Below, in pieces: positions 1 through 14,400 of a stretch of 64,000 nt of DNA. The stretch spans positions 17,322,101 to 17,386,100 of the forward strand of contig NC_134957.1 of assembly GCF_965638725.1 (NCBI RefSeq), in the 5' to 3' direction. The notes under the pieces were generated by a model that was not told the origin of the DNA, searched no databases, and saw nothing but the letters and a program-made list of their open reading frames with translations. Every line of letters begins with the position of its first letter. Position 1 is the first letter of the stretch. The position numbers were made by a program, and so were the translations under genes. The stretch comes from Aptenodytes patagonicus. Taxonomy: Eukaryota; Chordata; Aves; Sphenisciformes; Spheniscidae.

Positions 1-3000
1 CCCAACCACCTCTGGTATCGGAGATTGGCTTGCTGGTCTCTCATACAAGCTTGTTCAGGCCCTGTATTTATTTTAGAATCCAGGGCGCAGGCTAAGACTG
101 CATATGGTAAGCCAACAACTAATTATGTCAAGACTGCTGTTTTCTGTAACAAAATACATTTGTGTCTGAGTAGAGGGAAGTGTTTCGGTTGAAGTGCTTT
201 TCCATCAGGAAATAGTAAACAGTCAAAACTGAAGCTTTGCTTGGGAACATGTTGATTTAAACTATTCCTTTTAAGTTATGATTTTAGTTTTGAAAGCTTT
301 AAGAATGGTTATGAAAAAGTGGTGTTTAGATGCAGTATAAAGCAGAGAAAATTTAAACCAAATATAGGATAGCAAATTATTTCCCAACTACTTGCTCACT
401 GTGTTCTCATTTTATAATAGTGTACCTACACAGATTTAGTCAAGTGATATTTGAAATATTCTAAAGTCATCTACACTTACATAATGCTTCATATTAAAAT
501 GATCATCCAAAACTGCTAATGATCTCTATCGTGTAAAGCAGTTCAAGGGAAACCACTTGTTCCAGTCAGCCTTTGCTTCCCAGTATAGTGCCCTGACACA
601 AGAACCTGCACTGACTTCACTGGCACTTGGATCAGGACCGTGTGCTGTACTGGGCAAAGGGAAGGGCATGCCACACGATAGCTCCTGGCTGTTACCTGCT
701 ACAGCTTTGAAAATTTTGTCATACAGCTGTAATATACTTTTTATTCTGTGAGTAAGATGCCACAAAATCCTGGAACATCTCTTAATGTGCTGTGGTTCTC
801 TGTATGACTGAGTGAGAGGTACGGCAATGTTTTTATCTTCAAAAGATGTAGCTGACTTCTTATTTTAACAGTTATTTAGCCTCTGCTATAGCAGTCATGG
901 ATTGACTGGTCTTCATACTGGTCACAATCAATAACAGTGTAAGGTATGCTAGCTATCATCCTCTTGGCCAGAGGTACAGATGAAGGAAGAATAGAAACTG
1001 CGTTACTAAACTATTGCAGGGCTGGGCTTGGGTTTTTTAAAATGTATTTCTAATTTTCAAACAGATTTTTATCAGCAGTTACTAATACCAAGGTCTCTAA
1101 AAACCACACAATAAAAGAACAGATTAAGTCATGCTTCCTAGTAAATAATAATGTCATCAGGCCTTCTTTACTAGGAATGTTATGTTTTTAACTAACCACA
1201 TAAATTGTATATTGATACCAAAAATTAATATACAGAGGCTACCTGAAAAAACAGAGCACTGACATAAAGAGCAAGATTTGCTATGAAGTTTACATCTTAT
1301 GATAGGATGGCTTTCAAGCTGTTAAAGCAGAAAAATTACTGGCTGAAAGAATCTATATAATGAAAGCCTGCATACGCTGTCAATACTGGTTTTATGCCAG
1401 TGTAACATCTTTTGTTTCAGTAGATCTGCTCTTGATTTATAATGCCATAAATGAAAGGAGTATTAAGCTATTTATGTAAGTGACTTTATTTATATAACTG
1501 ACTTATGCTGTATTATGTGATGGAAAAGAAAACCAAGCACATGCTTTTTTGTGTTTTCTGTGAGCTACAGAAAGATTTTTGTAAAAGTAATGCTAGTAAT
1601 AAATAGTTTTCTCTATGTAACATATTAGAAATTCAGTCTCATCCACATGGAGGTTTTATCATGAGTAGAATACATGGTAACAGATGACATGATAATGTGG
1701 AAGGATTTTAGCAAGTCTGCAGACAGTCTAGAAAATGCGAATGCTGAACATCACAATTTAGACTGTAAGTTAGTTAAACAAAGCAATTGTTATTCAGGCT
1801 CTTCCTTGGATGAGTCAATGATTTGTACTGTGACTATTAGTACTGAATGTACCATCTAAAATTAATTTTGAAAGATTACTGAAGCATTAATGATTTAAAA
1901 GTGGTTTCTACAAGTATTTTTTATCAATGAGAAGTCCAAGCACTACCAAGGCTAAAGAGGATACACAAGGATTTTCAATGTAGCAGAATTAGGGTTTTTT
2001 CACATGCTTTCACATTGTTTTTTTTTTACGCCTTAGTGAAGGATGACTATATAATATTTAGGAAATCAGGGTCAGTAGAGTAAATGTTTCTGTAGCAACT
2101 TGGCAGACACACCTTTCACAACTCATAAAGTCACTACTGGAAAGGCACAAGTGGGTCACAGAAGTGCATGGTGGGATGCTGCTTTCCAGTTATGCAACCA
2201 GGGTAACTAAAGGTTAGAGCAAGCACTTGAATAACGAGCTTTTTTCCAGAAAGAGTAGAACAGAAAAACACAGTGTTTTTAAATGCTGGCTTCTGAGCAG
2301 CAGCCGCCTAACGTGTCTAGTTAGGAGTCATCAAACTGAAATAGAACCGGATGCGTCAGAACTTTGAAGAATGGCAATTCAACATCCCAAAAGAAAAATA
2401 CATCTGCTTGTATTCCAAAAGCAGATCCTACCGGTTCTCTCATTCCAATAGATGATACTAGAGCCATTTGCAGCGTGCTGCTCAGCTTTTTCTCCTGGCC
2501 TGCAGTAACTGGCTTCATTGCTTATCTCTTGTCTTTTTACTTTCTCCATCATCCAGCAACATCTTCAACTTTAAGGAATTCCATAGTTTGCCTCTGTCTT
2601 CCTTTCTGCTTCTATGTATATGTTACTGGATTACTTCTAATAAATATAATAATTGCAGAGTTCTTACCTAACTTCTGACAGAGGAAAGAAGAGAGAAAGG
2701 AGGCTGTGTTTCCACACTATAAAGATTTTCCAAGGTTTGGAGGGCTAGGACTATAGTCTAGGGCACAAATTATGACTGATTAACAAGTAACTCCCATCAA
2801 GTTTGGGGATATTAGTTACAAAAACTGAACGCTATGGCAAAGAGACTAAAAATGGTGCTCTTTTAATCACAATTACATTTCCTGTTACAGCTGCACAACA
2901 GATAAATATATTAATCAAAATGACCTCATTTTAGGCATGCGTAGCAATGTGTTATATAACCATGTTAAGTATGCTATTTTATTCCCCTCCTGCCAAAGAG

Positions 3001-3470
3001 AAATGATGTTTGTCTTACAAGAGTTCCAAATAAGTCTGGTTACAAAGTGATGGGGAAAAGAACAGGAGAGAGATGAAAGTGAGAGAATTAATAAGCAAAA
3101 TGACTCATCCCCTGAGTGCAGAGGTGATGTTACACTCCGCTTAAATCTCAGTTGCTCTATAGGAAGCTAACGTTGTCACCAGCAGTCTCAGTATTCCTAA
3201 CATGCCAACATTTCTCAGGATGGGAAAAACAGATGTGTTACAAGGATGGAAACTACGTCTTTTCAGACCTCATCGGTTCACAGCATTCCTGTTTTGTTTT
3301 CAAAGCTGTTTGCAAAGGCTGCCTCCATAAACAAGGAGTTTGCAGAATCCCCTGCCATTCTTTTTGTTGCTCACTTCTTTGGTGAAAAGTGGTGCTCAAT
3401 TAATTCTTTTCTAGTGCTACTAATGGTGCTTTAAACAAGCTCAAAAGCACCCTTAAAAGTAGAATAAGTT

Positions 3471-3481
3471 CCCCCCCCCCC
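3471..3481. repeat. C11 homopolymer
   Basis: A run of eleven C residues in otherwise AT-rich sequence. It is a length-unstable simple repeat and has no visible gene context. Confidence 0.9.
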
Positions 3482-6400
3482 ATAACAAGACTGAGACTCA
3501 TCTAGATTTATACCGCACTATAGAAAAAAGGACCAAGAGGCGTACATTTTTGCAGTGTAAGATCACTCAGCCAGAGAACTCTGATAAGTGCTGAAAATGT
3601 GAAAAACAAATGGCAGGGTATGCATTTCCCATTTGCTCAATACACACACATAAAAGAAACACTGTGTAGGCTTCACTGCAGCATACCAGTGCGTCCAAAA
3701 CTCAAAGGTTAGTTACATAAATGATAAGGCGTGGGCTTAAATGCTTCATTCAGCTTGTTAATTACTTGCTTTGTGGCCTGAGCCAATGTTCTGAAACAGG
3801 TTCATCCAATATTGTGTTGCTTCCTCTGCATTTTCATTTAGTGTATTAAGCTGAAGTGCTGGGAACAATTTGTTGCAATACCTAGGAAGAGTCTGTTTTC
3901 TTTTCAAGCAATTTACAGAACAAACTTACTCAGACTGATCCACAGATGCTCTTTAAATGTCCTCGCTATTTCAGAAAATTATGAAATTTAATTCTTAGAG
4001 CATTCTTTAAATAAGGGAACTGCTGGCTACATAAACATACGTGTATTATTGGCATATGTTTTGAGGGTTCGTTCTTTGTGTTCTTTTTAATCCACACATC
4101 CAACGTGGGGAAAAGAATGGCGGTGTGTTAGAAAACTCTCAAAATAAAATCCTTAATATGTCTCTGGCAGAAAACTAGTAGAAGCTATGTTTTAATAGCA
4201 GATGGAAATATTTCCACCTTCCAGTCAGTTAACTGGGATACCTAGTTGATGAGGCTTGCTAATGCCGTGGCTACGAACAAGCCTTCATTATTGAACAGCC
4301 TATCCTAAGACAGACAGACCACCTATCTATTTCATGAGATGTGCAGGCAGAAACTGGAGGTTTAGAATTCCTTACCTCTGTGGAAATAAATCATATTGTA
4401 TTTGGAGCAAACTAGTTTTACCAGGAGATATCTCATCAAGATTGTACCTGGGAACGCCATCTAAGATTTACTTCAAACAACAGAATTTGGTTTAAAACCG
4501 AAACTGTGTAACTTGCCTTGTTTTCATCAGTGTACACTTGCAGACATCTTGATTTCTAACTCGGACATGGGCTAAGCAGCCTATTGAGACCTTGAATTTA
4601 ACAGCTACAATGAAGTGGGAGCAAACTGAATGCAAACATTTCAGAAGTTTTTGACTACCAGCATTTTAAAAGACTGTAATGAATACCCTTCAAACCTCAC
4701 CTTTCTATTTCTACATGAAGGCTAAATCTTTTTCCTCTACAATAAGGATGCCACTTAGAGATTTCTGAGTCACAAATGCAGATTAGCATTTGGATTTGAA
4801 CTACAAGTCAAAAAATGGAGGTTGACTGAAACAGAAATCTCATCCGGTCCATTATATGGACCAACTGCAAAATACAGATTGCAGCTGCAAATCGGGGCTG
4901 AAGCTACCTGGCAGTATGCACTGCTATGTGAAAGGTGATGAGATTATCACATTGCCACTCTACGTATAACCTTCTTTCTACATAATTCTCCAGATTTTTC
5001 AGGAGTATTACTTTTGAGGTTGCTCATTCCCTTTGGTTCTGCATTTCATATTCTTTTCCCTACTTGTACTGGCTTGCTTTACTTTCCACATTTCGTTATT
5101 TCCTGCCCATGGGCCATATCATATCATCTCATCAATATTTCATCAGAATGACTCCCTACTGGAATCAGTATGGATTTCTGCTTAAAAATTGATACCGCAA
5201 TATGGCCCCACATTTCTATCCTTATGCACCTGTTCCTCTTGAGTTACAATCCCTCTATGTCTTAATACTTCCATTCTTCACATTGCTCAGAACACCAGAG
5301 TATTCTTAACTGTATTTAAACTATCAAATAAATACAATTTCTAAGTTAGAACATGTATAAAAATGTCTTTTCTGTTAGCAAGTGAGACTTGACCACACTA
5401 TTTGGCTGATTTCACTACACAGATCACTTTTGTCTTCAGGCTAAACATTGTTTCTTCAAATTGAAGATGAAAACTGCAATTAAATATAGGCCACAGATGT
5501 TCAGGATGCAGAGGACAAAAATATAGGTTTCATAACTTGACAGTTATGCAACCAGTTGCTTTTCACATATTAAAATGAACATTTAATTTTATGCTTTTAA
5601 TCTAACACAAATAAACCTATAAGGGGTCCTTAAAATGGTGAGTCTTAAAGAACGATGTTTCTGATCTATTTTAATCATTGATAATATTTTCCTCAAGATG
5701 TTCATTGTTTTCTAATTTAACTTTAGATCCCCAAATAGTCAGACATCCAGTTCTCCATTGCATTAATGAGACATCTAAATAACTTTGAGGATATCAGCCT
5801 TAATTTTGTCACAGATCTGGTAAAGGCACGACTGTTTTAAAATAAGGTCATTATATATAAATGTTATTTACCTTACCTACTGAATCTCATTTAAAGTGTC
5901 TACCCTGATAGTCAAAGTCCTCTCTGGGACCGGCTGCATGACACCCTGCAGCAGCGAAACTCTCATCTAATACAGCACAGTCATACATGAAAGAGACAAA
6001 ATTTTTATAGCAGCTGAATCTAGACTATGGAATTTAATCCCTTAGCAGATAAAAATGATCAGGGGACTAAGCACTTTCTGTACTTACATAAAAATCCTTT
6101 TCTTCAATTTAGCTTCCCTCTCGTAAATCACACATATTAATTCTCTCACACAAAAATAAAGAAGCAAACCAAACAAGTTGTTCTGTTTGCTGACTGTAAA
6201 TGGAGACAGAATGCAAAAATGAGAGAATGTTCTTACAACTATTTATACTTTTAGCCTGGTTTTCTACAGAAGCTTTGCTTACATCATGATACCGCTTGTC
6301 CATCATCTCTGATAAGTTTTGAACCAGGTGGCTGATTTTTAACCAATTTTTTTGAGATTTCTACCACCTCCTTTCAAATTTGAAACTGCTGGCCAGTCAC

Positions 6401-8437
6401 CCAGCATGCACACATACACATAGAGGAGGTGGTGACCTTCCAGGTGGCTCTGGACTAGCTGCAATGTGGAGTGGATGGCACAAGGGACAGGCGGACAGAT
6501 GCAGTGGGAAATACGGAAGAGAAGGTACACAACTCTGGATGAGAGCAAACTTCTTCAGTTTCAGCATTCACAAAATTAACTTCGTAAATATTCAGGAGAC
6601 ACTTGAATACTTTGGCAGTATGAGCACAGTTCACAGAATGAGAAATACAAACTGAAAGGCTTGCTAGGTATTTAGCAATTTTTTTTAAACTAAGGCCACA
6701 AAGCACTATCTTCATAATAAAAACAACAACCAAAAGCAGAATAGGAAGACAAACAGGTTTGCCCAGAGTCAATAAAGGCAGTCATTCCCAAAACAAGTCA
6801 TTTTTTGTGATGAATGAGATAGGCCATGTAGATATCTCGATTTGTATTTTACATCACAGTGTGAATATGCAGAACTGGTATGCTTTTTTTTTTTTAAGCT
6901 AAAGAAGTTTAATTCAGACACAACACAGAGCCTCACAATACCATTTTGCAGCCATTTTAGAAGCAGATTGCACTTTGGAGAATGCAGATAAGAAGAGCCT
7001 AAGATTTCTTAGAACAAAATCCATGTAAACATCCAGAAGAGCTCTTGACCCTTTTGCAATGTCTGAGGAACTGGAAAACTACACAAACAAGACACTTAAT
7101 AAACTTGAATTACAGCTGCTGGTATAAAAACCTAATGCGTGCGTCTGTTCATTCCGGGTCCCCACAGCCTTGCAAAGGCCGAATCAGCTGTTCCCAACCC
7201 CTGAAGAAAATCTTCATTAATCTCTTCTTAGAATCTGACCCAAGTTGGTTGGGTTTGTCAGGTTCAGCCAAGCTGCCTGAGTCGGGTCACACGAGTCAAG
7301 AATAGAGTTTTACTGGTAACTCAGAAAGAGAGAGACAGAGAGATGGTTGTTTTAAACCCCCTGTAATAGCCAATCTGAATCTGGCAGGCCAGTTCCTCTC
7401 CACAGCACAAAGCAAGCTTCTCACAGTTTCTAAATGAAGCACAAAGTCCTTAATGCAGTTACTAAATGAGAAGTGGCATCTCAGTGGGCTGCCTCAGTGG
7501 ATTAATTTTAAATGCATAATTCAATATAGACCCACATAAACCTTTATGAATAGAAATAGAGGTTATATAAGCATGTTCTTACAGCATATACTGCAAATTT
7601 AAAGGCCAGTTTGAGTATAAATCAACTCTATCTTTTATTAATATTTTCACTTTCCCATTGGTTCATTTCTCTAGCAAATGTGCTAATCAAATTACTTTCC
7701 TCACTCATACATTGAGATGCCTAAAATAAAAACAGCATTTCATTGCCAGAGACCAACTTTTTTCCTCAATCCTTTAAGAAAAGTTTACGTCGGGCTTGTT
7801 CTGTGGAGGCAGGTTGCATCAGTGATAGTTCAGCAAAGGCACTGAACACGAAACCATCATTTCACGTTGGTCAAAGTTAAACAGCCGCAAGTCCTGCAGG
7901 GACCTGCATGTCACACAAAGCTTTGTCTCACAAGAGCAGAAAAGATGCTGTACAAGCTTCTACAGAAAGCCAGTGCTAGGAGGCAAATTTGCAGCCCTTT
8001 TATGTCCCAGGAAACATCCTTGGGCAAGGTTAAGAAGATACCAGGTAAGAGCGAAGTGGGCGGTCTCCTAAAAACAAGGCAAAAGCTGTATGTCTACTCC
8101 CTGCCTTCTTTGGAGCCAAAACACACACACTCCTCAGGGAAACCAGAATGGAAACCAGCTTCCTATTTTCAGCACTTCCTAGCTAGACAAAATTGGTCTG
8201 CCAGCTTTAGACACACAGGCACTTCGCTACTTCTGCTACAATAAATGGTCACAGGTTCATCAGTTTAGCTAACATTTCTGTGCTTTAAGCATACAGCTGT
8301 TAACTGATCAATTCAAAGACTTCAGAAAGCCAAAATAAATTAAGACCTACCTCAAAACTATTTTTCATGTGGTAGATGAACCATTTCCCATAAATCAATT
8401 TCTTCCAAACCAATAATGGTATACTTCACTGCACTAC

Positions 8438-8462
8438 AAAAAAAAAAAAAAAAAAAAAAAAA
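8438..8462. repeat. A25 homopolymer
   Basis: Twenty-five consecutive A residues followed by GGAAAAAA. It could be a simple homopolymer or the decayed tail of a retroposed sequence. The 500 bases to its left do not resemble a coding sequence I recognise, so no parent gene can be named. Confidence 0.9.
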
Positions 8463-11400
8463 GGAAAAAAAGATTAGTTTGATGATCCCAGAAATACAAA
8501 GATAGTAATCTTTTTAGCCAGGGATTAATATTGCCTTCAAGCAAGGCAAATCCCTAGCCCACTGAATGCCCATTTTGCAAAACTGATTAGCAGCTTCACC
8601 AGTTAAAAAATATGTCCAAAGCATTACTACAATTTATTATTAAACATAATCAGATTAATTAAAGTCAGAATGTCAGGCTTGGGCTATTAGTAGAAATATT
8701 TATGATTATGTGTTGATAGTAGCAGCTATTCTGCTATTAGGCTGTATATTAACAGACTGAGTCCAAAATGAACACAGTTTATAAGAGCTAGAAAACTGCA
8801 TGGGTTTAAAAACAAAAACAATCCTCCAAATATCCCCAAGCTTTGAGGGAGTTCAGATCCAGATCTGGACCAGAGCAGTGCATCTGAATTACAGTTCCAC
8901 AACACACAGAACCAAAACCTTAATTCATACACTTGCTAAATGCTGGAGAACTCTGTATCTAGCTCAAAGCGTAGCTTTCTATCTTGGGTCCACCATCAAT
9001 GTAAGCATAAATGAAGAACACGCTGTGAATGACTGTGGAAAAGCCTACGCTGTGTTTTGCAGGGAGATGTGAGCTTGCTCTGCTTTCTCTCAGTCAGGTG
9101 GACGTCAGTCAGTTCTAACTTAAAAGCCATTACACCACAGGCACTGCCTTACGTCAGTAATGCTGTACAACAGGTGACATGTGGTGGCACGCAGTGTGGT
9201 GCCAACTCACATCCCCGCAGCTTTGAACGTGAGCCAAGTTAGCTGTGGTCGGCCTGTGAAATCTCCCACCTTGTGAAAGTTCACTGGAAGAAATGTCTGC
9301 AGTGACATCGAGGAACTCAAAGAAGCCAATAAAATAGTATTTTTAGTAAGAAAAAACTATTAATTACAAGTCAAGTTCTGAAAGGGCTACCTAGGAAACA
9401 CAGATATTTATTCAATCATTTTTCACTGTAGACTATCAGTGTGAATTTGGGGTGATTTCCCCCAACTTCAGCATAGTTCTGGCATAGCCAGGAGGAGACT
9501 TGACCCGAAGTTATTTACTGAGATTTATTTTTGAACGATGCAGAGACAAAAAGGCCCAATTATAATCTAATTTAGACCAAACTAATTCCATTGGCTTTAG
9601 TAGATTTGTTCCTGACTGACAGAGCTGTTCCTGAGATCTGAAAGAAAGCCCAAAGCACCACTTAGCACTGAAATCCGTCTTGTTATTTTACATTTCTTTG
9701 GAAAATTGCATAAAGTCTGTTGCTGTTTAAGTCACTCCCTGAAAGAAAAAATCTTTGCTGCAGTACTGTGGTTATAGACCCATACCGTTAATAAAAGCAA
9801 ACACAAAAGTCTAGCAAAAGTATCAGTTCTGTCTGGAAAATTGTTGGTGTTATCTGCTCAGTCAATACAAAAGTGCGTGTGCACGCTTCTAAAATTCCCA
9901 TCATTAAACAGAGTGAGAAGACTGACAAGCTGCCTGTCCAAGGCAAATAAATCAGATGTTCCAGCAGCTCTGGCTCAACTTCTTTCACATGGTAAAAGCT
10001 ACGAGAAATTCATTTTGAAGACCAGGTTATTATGCAACGGTCTTGATTACATCAGCACAGCAAGGGAAACACCAGGGGAGAGTAAATAAATGTCAAGGCT
10101 CTGTGCCTGTGAGACAGCAGCCACCTGCAGAGTGCCTGCAGGAAGCCAAGCCACTGATCTCAGCTGGGGAGAGCACGAGTGGCACCCCATCAGCATAGGC
10201 GCTGCCACCCTCCCGCAGCAGCAGAGCTCAAGGCTGGCTCAGACCGTGAGACTCCGGTATCCACAGCAGCCCCCAGCGCAGAGCTGGGGCTGGACGTGCC
10301 AGCCCCCTGGTTCACCCCACTGCACCCAAGCCAGGTTTCAGCACTGCTGGCCAGGGCAGAGAAGGTGAAGCAGGGAGGGGAACAGGCTCCGGCACACCTG
10401 AAGTCTCCACAGAGGGATCCAGGCATCCCACTGCTCTATCCCAGCTCCCTCTGCTATGCCATTAGCTTTCCAGGGATAAAAACAGTCTTTCTAAAGGAGC
10501 GGCATGCTCTAAAAATGAATTAATCATGGCAGTACGTCTGTATCATCTCACTTTTGAGCCACTGCCTTCAAAGGAGAAATCCATTAAAAAAAGGATGGAA
10601 TAAGATATAAACTAGCATTAACAAATCACATTCCCACCCAATTCCAGTCAATTGCAGTGACTTTGGTGAAGTTGCAAATGAGACTGTCGCTACATCAGTG
10701 GCATGCAGTCATAAGGCCACCTGTGCTGTAGGAAACCCACTGAACTAAATTAATTAAACGTGCTATGAAAGACACCAGAGATCACGTCTGGACAATGACT
10801 GGCCGCACTCACTCATGACAGTCCCTAAACAGAAGCTGCACAAACGTTTCTCTTGCTGTATCGCAGTAGGGAGCTTCTGTCTGAAAGTAAAGCAAAATGT
10901 TCTGTAGAGCAGGGTGCCTGTTGGCACGGATGCAAGCACGCTGCATGGAGCAGCTACTCTTCATTTGGATTTAAAAGGCTCTCAGAAGTGACTTATCAAA
11001 CTTGGCTTTAGGGAAGATGCATTTGCTTGGAACTTCTGACTGACATCAGATCCTTCAGATAACACCATTTGGGGGTGCATTACCTAGGAATAAGTGAAGA
11101 CCTTCACACCCAGCAAGTCTAAGCCAAACACGTCTCCTAGAGGTGTTAGATTGATCGCAGCCCCAGAGCCACTCTGACCCGGTTACCAGACTTGGATTCC
11201 CAGGAGTGAGTGGTGACACCCAACTTTCCCCCCCATCCAAGGGTGGCTGGACTCGAGATTGCAACATTACGCTTTGTCACAACAGCCCATGCCATTTTAA
11301 CCCCCAAGTTATATTACTTGAATTTGCATAACATGACTGACTACCAAAAAACTACCGCACTTTCAAGAAAGATTTTGTTCCATTTTGTTTAAACGTCTCT

Positions 11401-14400
11401 TGAAAGGGGCCAAATCCAATTGCCACTGTGGACAGTCAAGAACGGGACTAGACCTGTAGTTTACCTTTCAACAGGCCACACATGGTCAGTCCAAGCCCCG
11501 GCCCATACTGATCCATCCTAGAGTACTTTGCAGAATTTGGGCTTTAGCAGCAAGTCATGCTCTGAAACTATTAAATAAATAGCGAGTAAAAAAGTGATGA
11601 TGATTCTTCTAGCATTTTACATGCAATGTACATATTCCCAGTTATTATTCTACCACAATATGTAGTACTTCTCACAGCCAAAGCTTTTATTTTATAAACA
11701 ATGTAAAGTAAGGAGACAGTTGTTTTTATAAGGGATCATAACACTGAGAATGCTTATGTAATAAATTGTCCTGTCAAAATGGAAAAAAATAAAAACCATA
11801 AAATGAGGCTCTGTTCCGATTTCCTTTCATGCAAGTACAGATCAGGTCACTCATCTTTGGGTAGAACTCCCTTTACCAATGAAATGCTCTACTAAAAAAG
11901 GAATATATTCCTCCTCTTTGAAATATGTATGATTCAGGATCCAAACTGAGTAAACGCCTCTTGTGTTTAAAACACAGCTTTAGGTTAATGTAGATATATC
12001 CTAATTTGTACCTCTAGCTGTGACAGAAAAGTCACTTCATTTACTCCTGTATGAATAAAACATACTTCCACAGCTCACGAAGTCCAGTGAAGTTATTTCA
12101 TCCCACATGCACAACTGGTAAAATGCTGCACCTTTGGGGGGCACATCACCCCTCCATTGCTTCTCAACGACTGTCACTTTGCTCCATTTGCCCACATCAC
12201 CAATGACATAGGCATTTAGCGCAGCAGGAAAGACGCACTCGCTAGGAGCCAGCCAGCAACATCTCCTCCTGCTTTGTTAGCTCTCAACAGTGCCGATGAC
12301 ATCATTAGGGAAGGCTGCTGCACGTAATTTAAACTCTATGGAAACACAACACAGCCCCAGGACTTTGACCCTTTCCCATACATTGCTGTGGTTGCTACAA
12401 TGAACTTACCGTGTAATTTGGAAAAAGTTACCTCAATGCCACAGAAACATATTCCTGAGCAATACGGAAAGCTTCTAATTTTAAAGCAGTCAACCTCACC
12501 CTTCTGTGTTGGAAAAATACCTGTAAATCAAAACTAATTTGGAGCCAGAATGGTGTAATAGGGAAAATGCAGTGAAGTATTAGCTTAACAAAGTAGGTTA
12601 GGGTGAACTTTGAACAAGGCAGTGTTGCCAGTATTGATAGGTACATGATCTTGGACTTGTCAGCTTTTCATTAGATTTCTGTAAAATATGGCTGACTACA
12701 AAACAGGTTAAGTAAAAAGTGGTTTTGATCCCACAAATGAAAAGTAAGAATGCTTAGAGAGAGGAGCTATGGGTTTTTTAACAGAACTATTCTGAGGCAG
12801 ATAGAAGAAAGGCCGGAACGAGAGTTTCGGGTACCAAACAACCTTTTCCATTTAGGTTATTTATGTCAATCAATCCCTTCTTGCTGCCTTTTCATTTCTA
12901 CATCATACAAAATTGTATCAGTAAAATACTCTACACCTCAGCCATTTTCATACCTGTTTCTTGTTTAGTGACTAACTTGGTTTATAGATCAGTCTAAGAA
13001 TTGGCAGTTAATAATCCCATTTAGATAATCTGCCTCTAGATTTTTCTTAACTGCCTCTAAAAAATAAAGAGCTACTAAAATAGCTTATTTTTAAATCTCT
13101 CCTAGCACAATAAGAATAATAATAGCATCTCACATTTTCCATAGTCAATAATCTGCCCCTCAAGTCAGGGGAAGCTGCTAAACGTTGGCTTAGCTCACTT
13201 CTGAGAAGCTGCATTTTAACAGAGATCATACAGCACTTCCATTTAAAGTGCTGCACTGCTGTGGACTTGACCAGCTGGTCACAACACGCTTTGATTTGCA
13301 GTGCAGTCAAGGTGCTCACCTGCTTAATGTGGTTCAGAATAAGGAATGAGGTCTGGTAACAAAGCGTTACCTCTCCTGGACCAAATAAAGTAGAAAGGCA
13401 TGGACTGCATCAAATGAAAGAAAAAAATAGCTGCAGATGGCAGTGGGCATCTCTGATGCATTTCCATTCATTTACAAGAACATACGAAGTTCTGTGTCCT
13501 CATGTGCAGAGAGAGGAGATGCATGAAGAGCTTCACTACTTAAAGGCCCCTTTCGATACCTCTCCTTGGGCTTAGATATATCCCACTATGGAAGAGCAAT
13601 CTGAATTGTAGCTGCCACCCTAAGCCTTCTGTTTCTTAACTTAAACCATCATTCTTCCCTAGTCATTCACCTTCATCCAGCCATGCCCCTTCATCCATCC
13701 AGCTGGAAATACCTGAGCAACCTTTTTGTTCTGGGCAGATGCATGGTTTTGTGTTCCAAGTTCAGAATTTACAGTTTATTTCACCTGCCTACTTCCATAA
13801 AAGACATTAAAAAACATTTTCAACGAAAAACAGAGGTTTCAGTCAACCTCTGCACCAAGAACTAACCCAGACCGTAACAACAGCCGCCTGTAACAAACAT
13901 TGACGCTTTGGGTGCAATACTTCCTGACAACATAGAAGAGACAATGCAACAACTACAGCAAGCAAGAAATCAAGGTCAGAATCCTAAACAGATGCTCAGA
14001 TTCCCCAAACATGAGAGGTTCCACGTCATCATTACTAACATTTTGGTGACAGTTGATGAGGCAATTTGTCAAATCTTATAACCAGGATGAATCTCTAACA
14101 AAAACGTAGATAGGCTAACACACGCTAGAGGAAAAGACAGAGAGAGATGTTTGCCTTATTTATTAGGGTGCTAATCATATCTCTCACTACCAGTATCCTT
14201 CAGATGTATCACCTTCCAGTATCAGTTCTAAAGGACAAAGCATCTTCACAGGCTAGTATCTTTCCTGTATTGATCTCAAAAGCACTTAACAGAGCAGGTG
14301 GCGCAAACTCAGGAATTACAGCTTTTCTAAGCTCAGAACTTCTAGTGTAATACTTCAAAACAAATTGCATTTACTATTTTAGACTACAGCACTTAAAAAG

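Noticed and set aside
2321..2678. Overlapping frames on both strands, the plus one with hydrophobic stretches
   Set aside because: Hydrophobicity comes from T-rich DNA. Candidate splice sites do not connect to any other coding segment.
7867..8244. 125-codon plus-strand frame
   Set aside because: No recognisable domain, ordinary composition for random frames, no splice or promoter context, and only weakly supported start.
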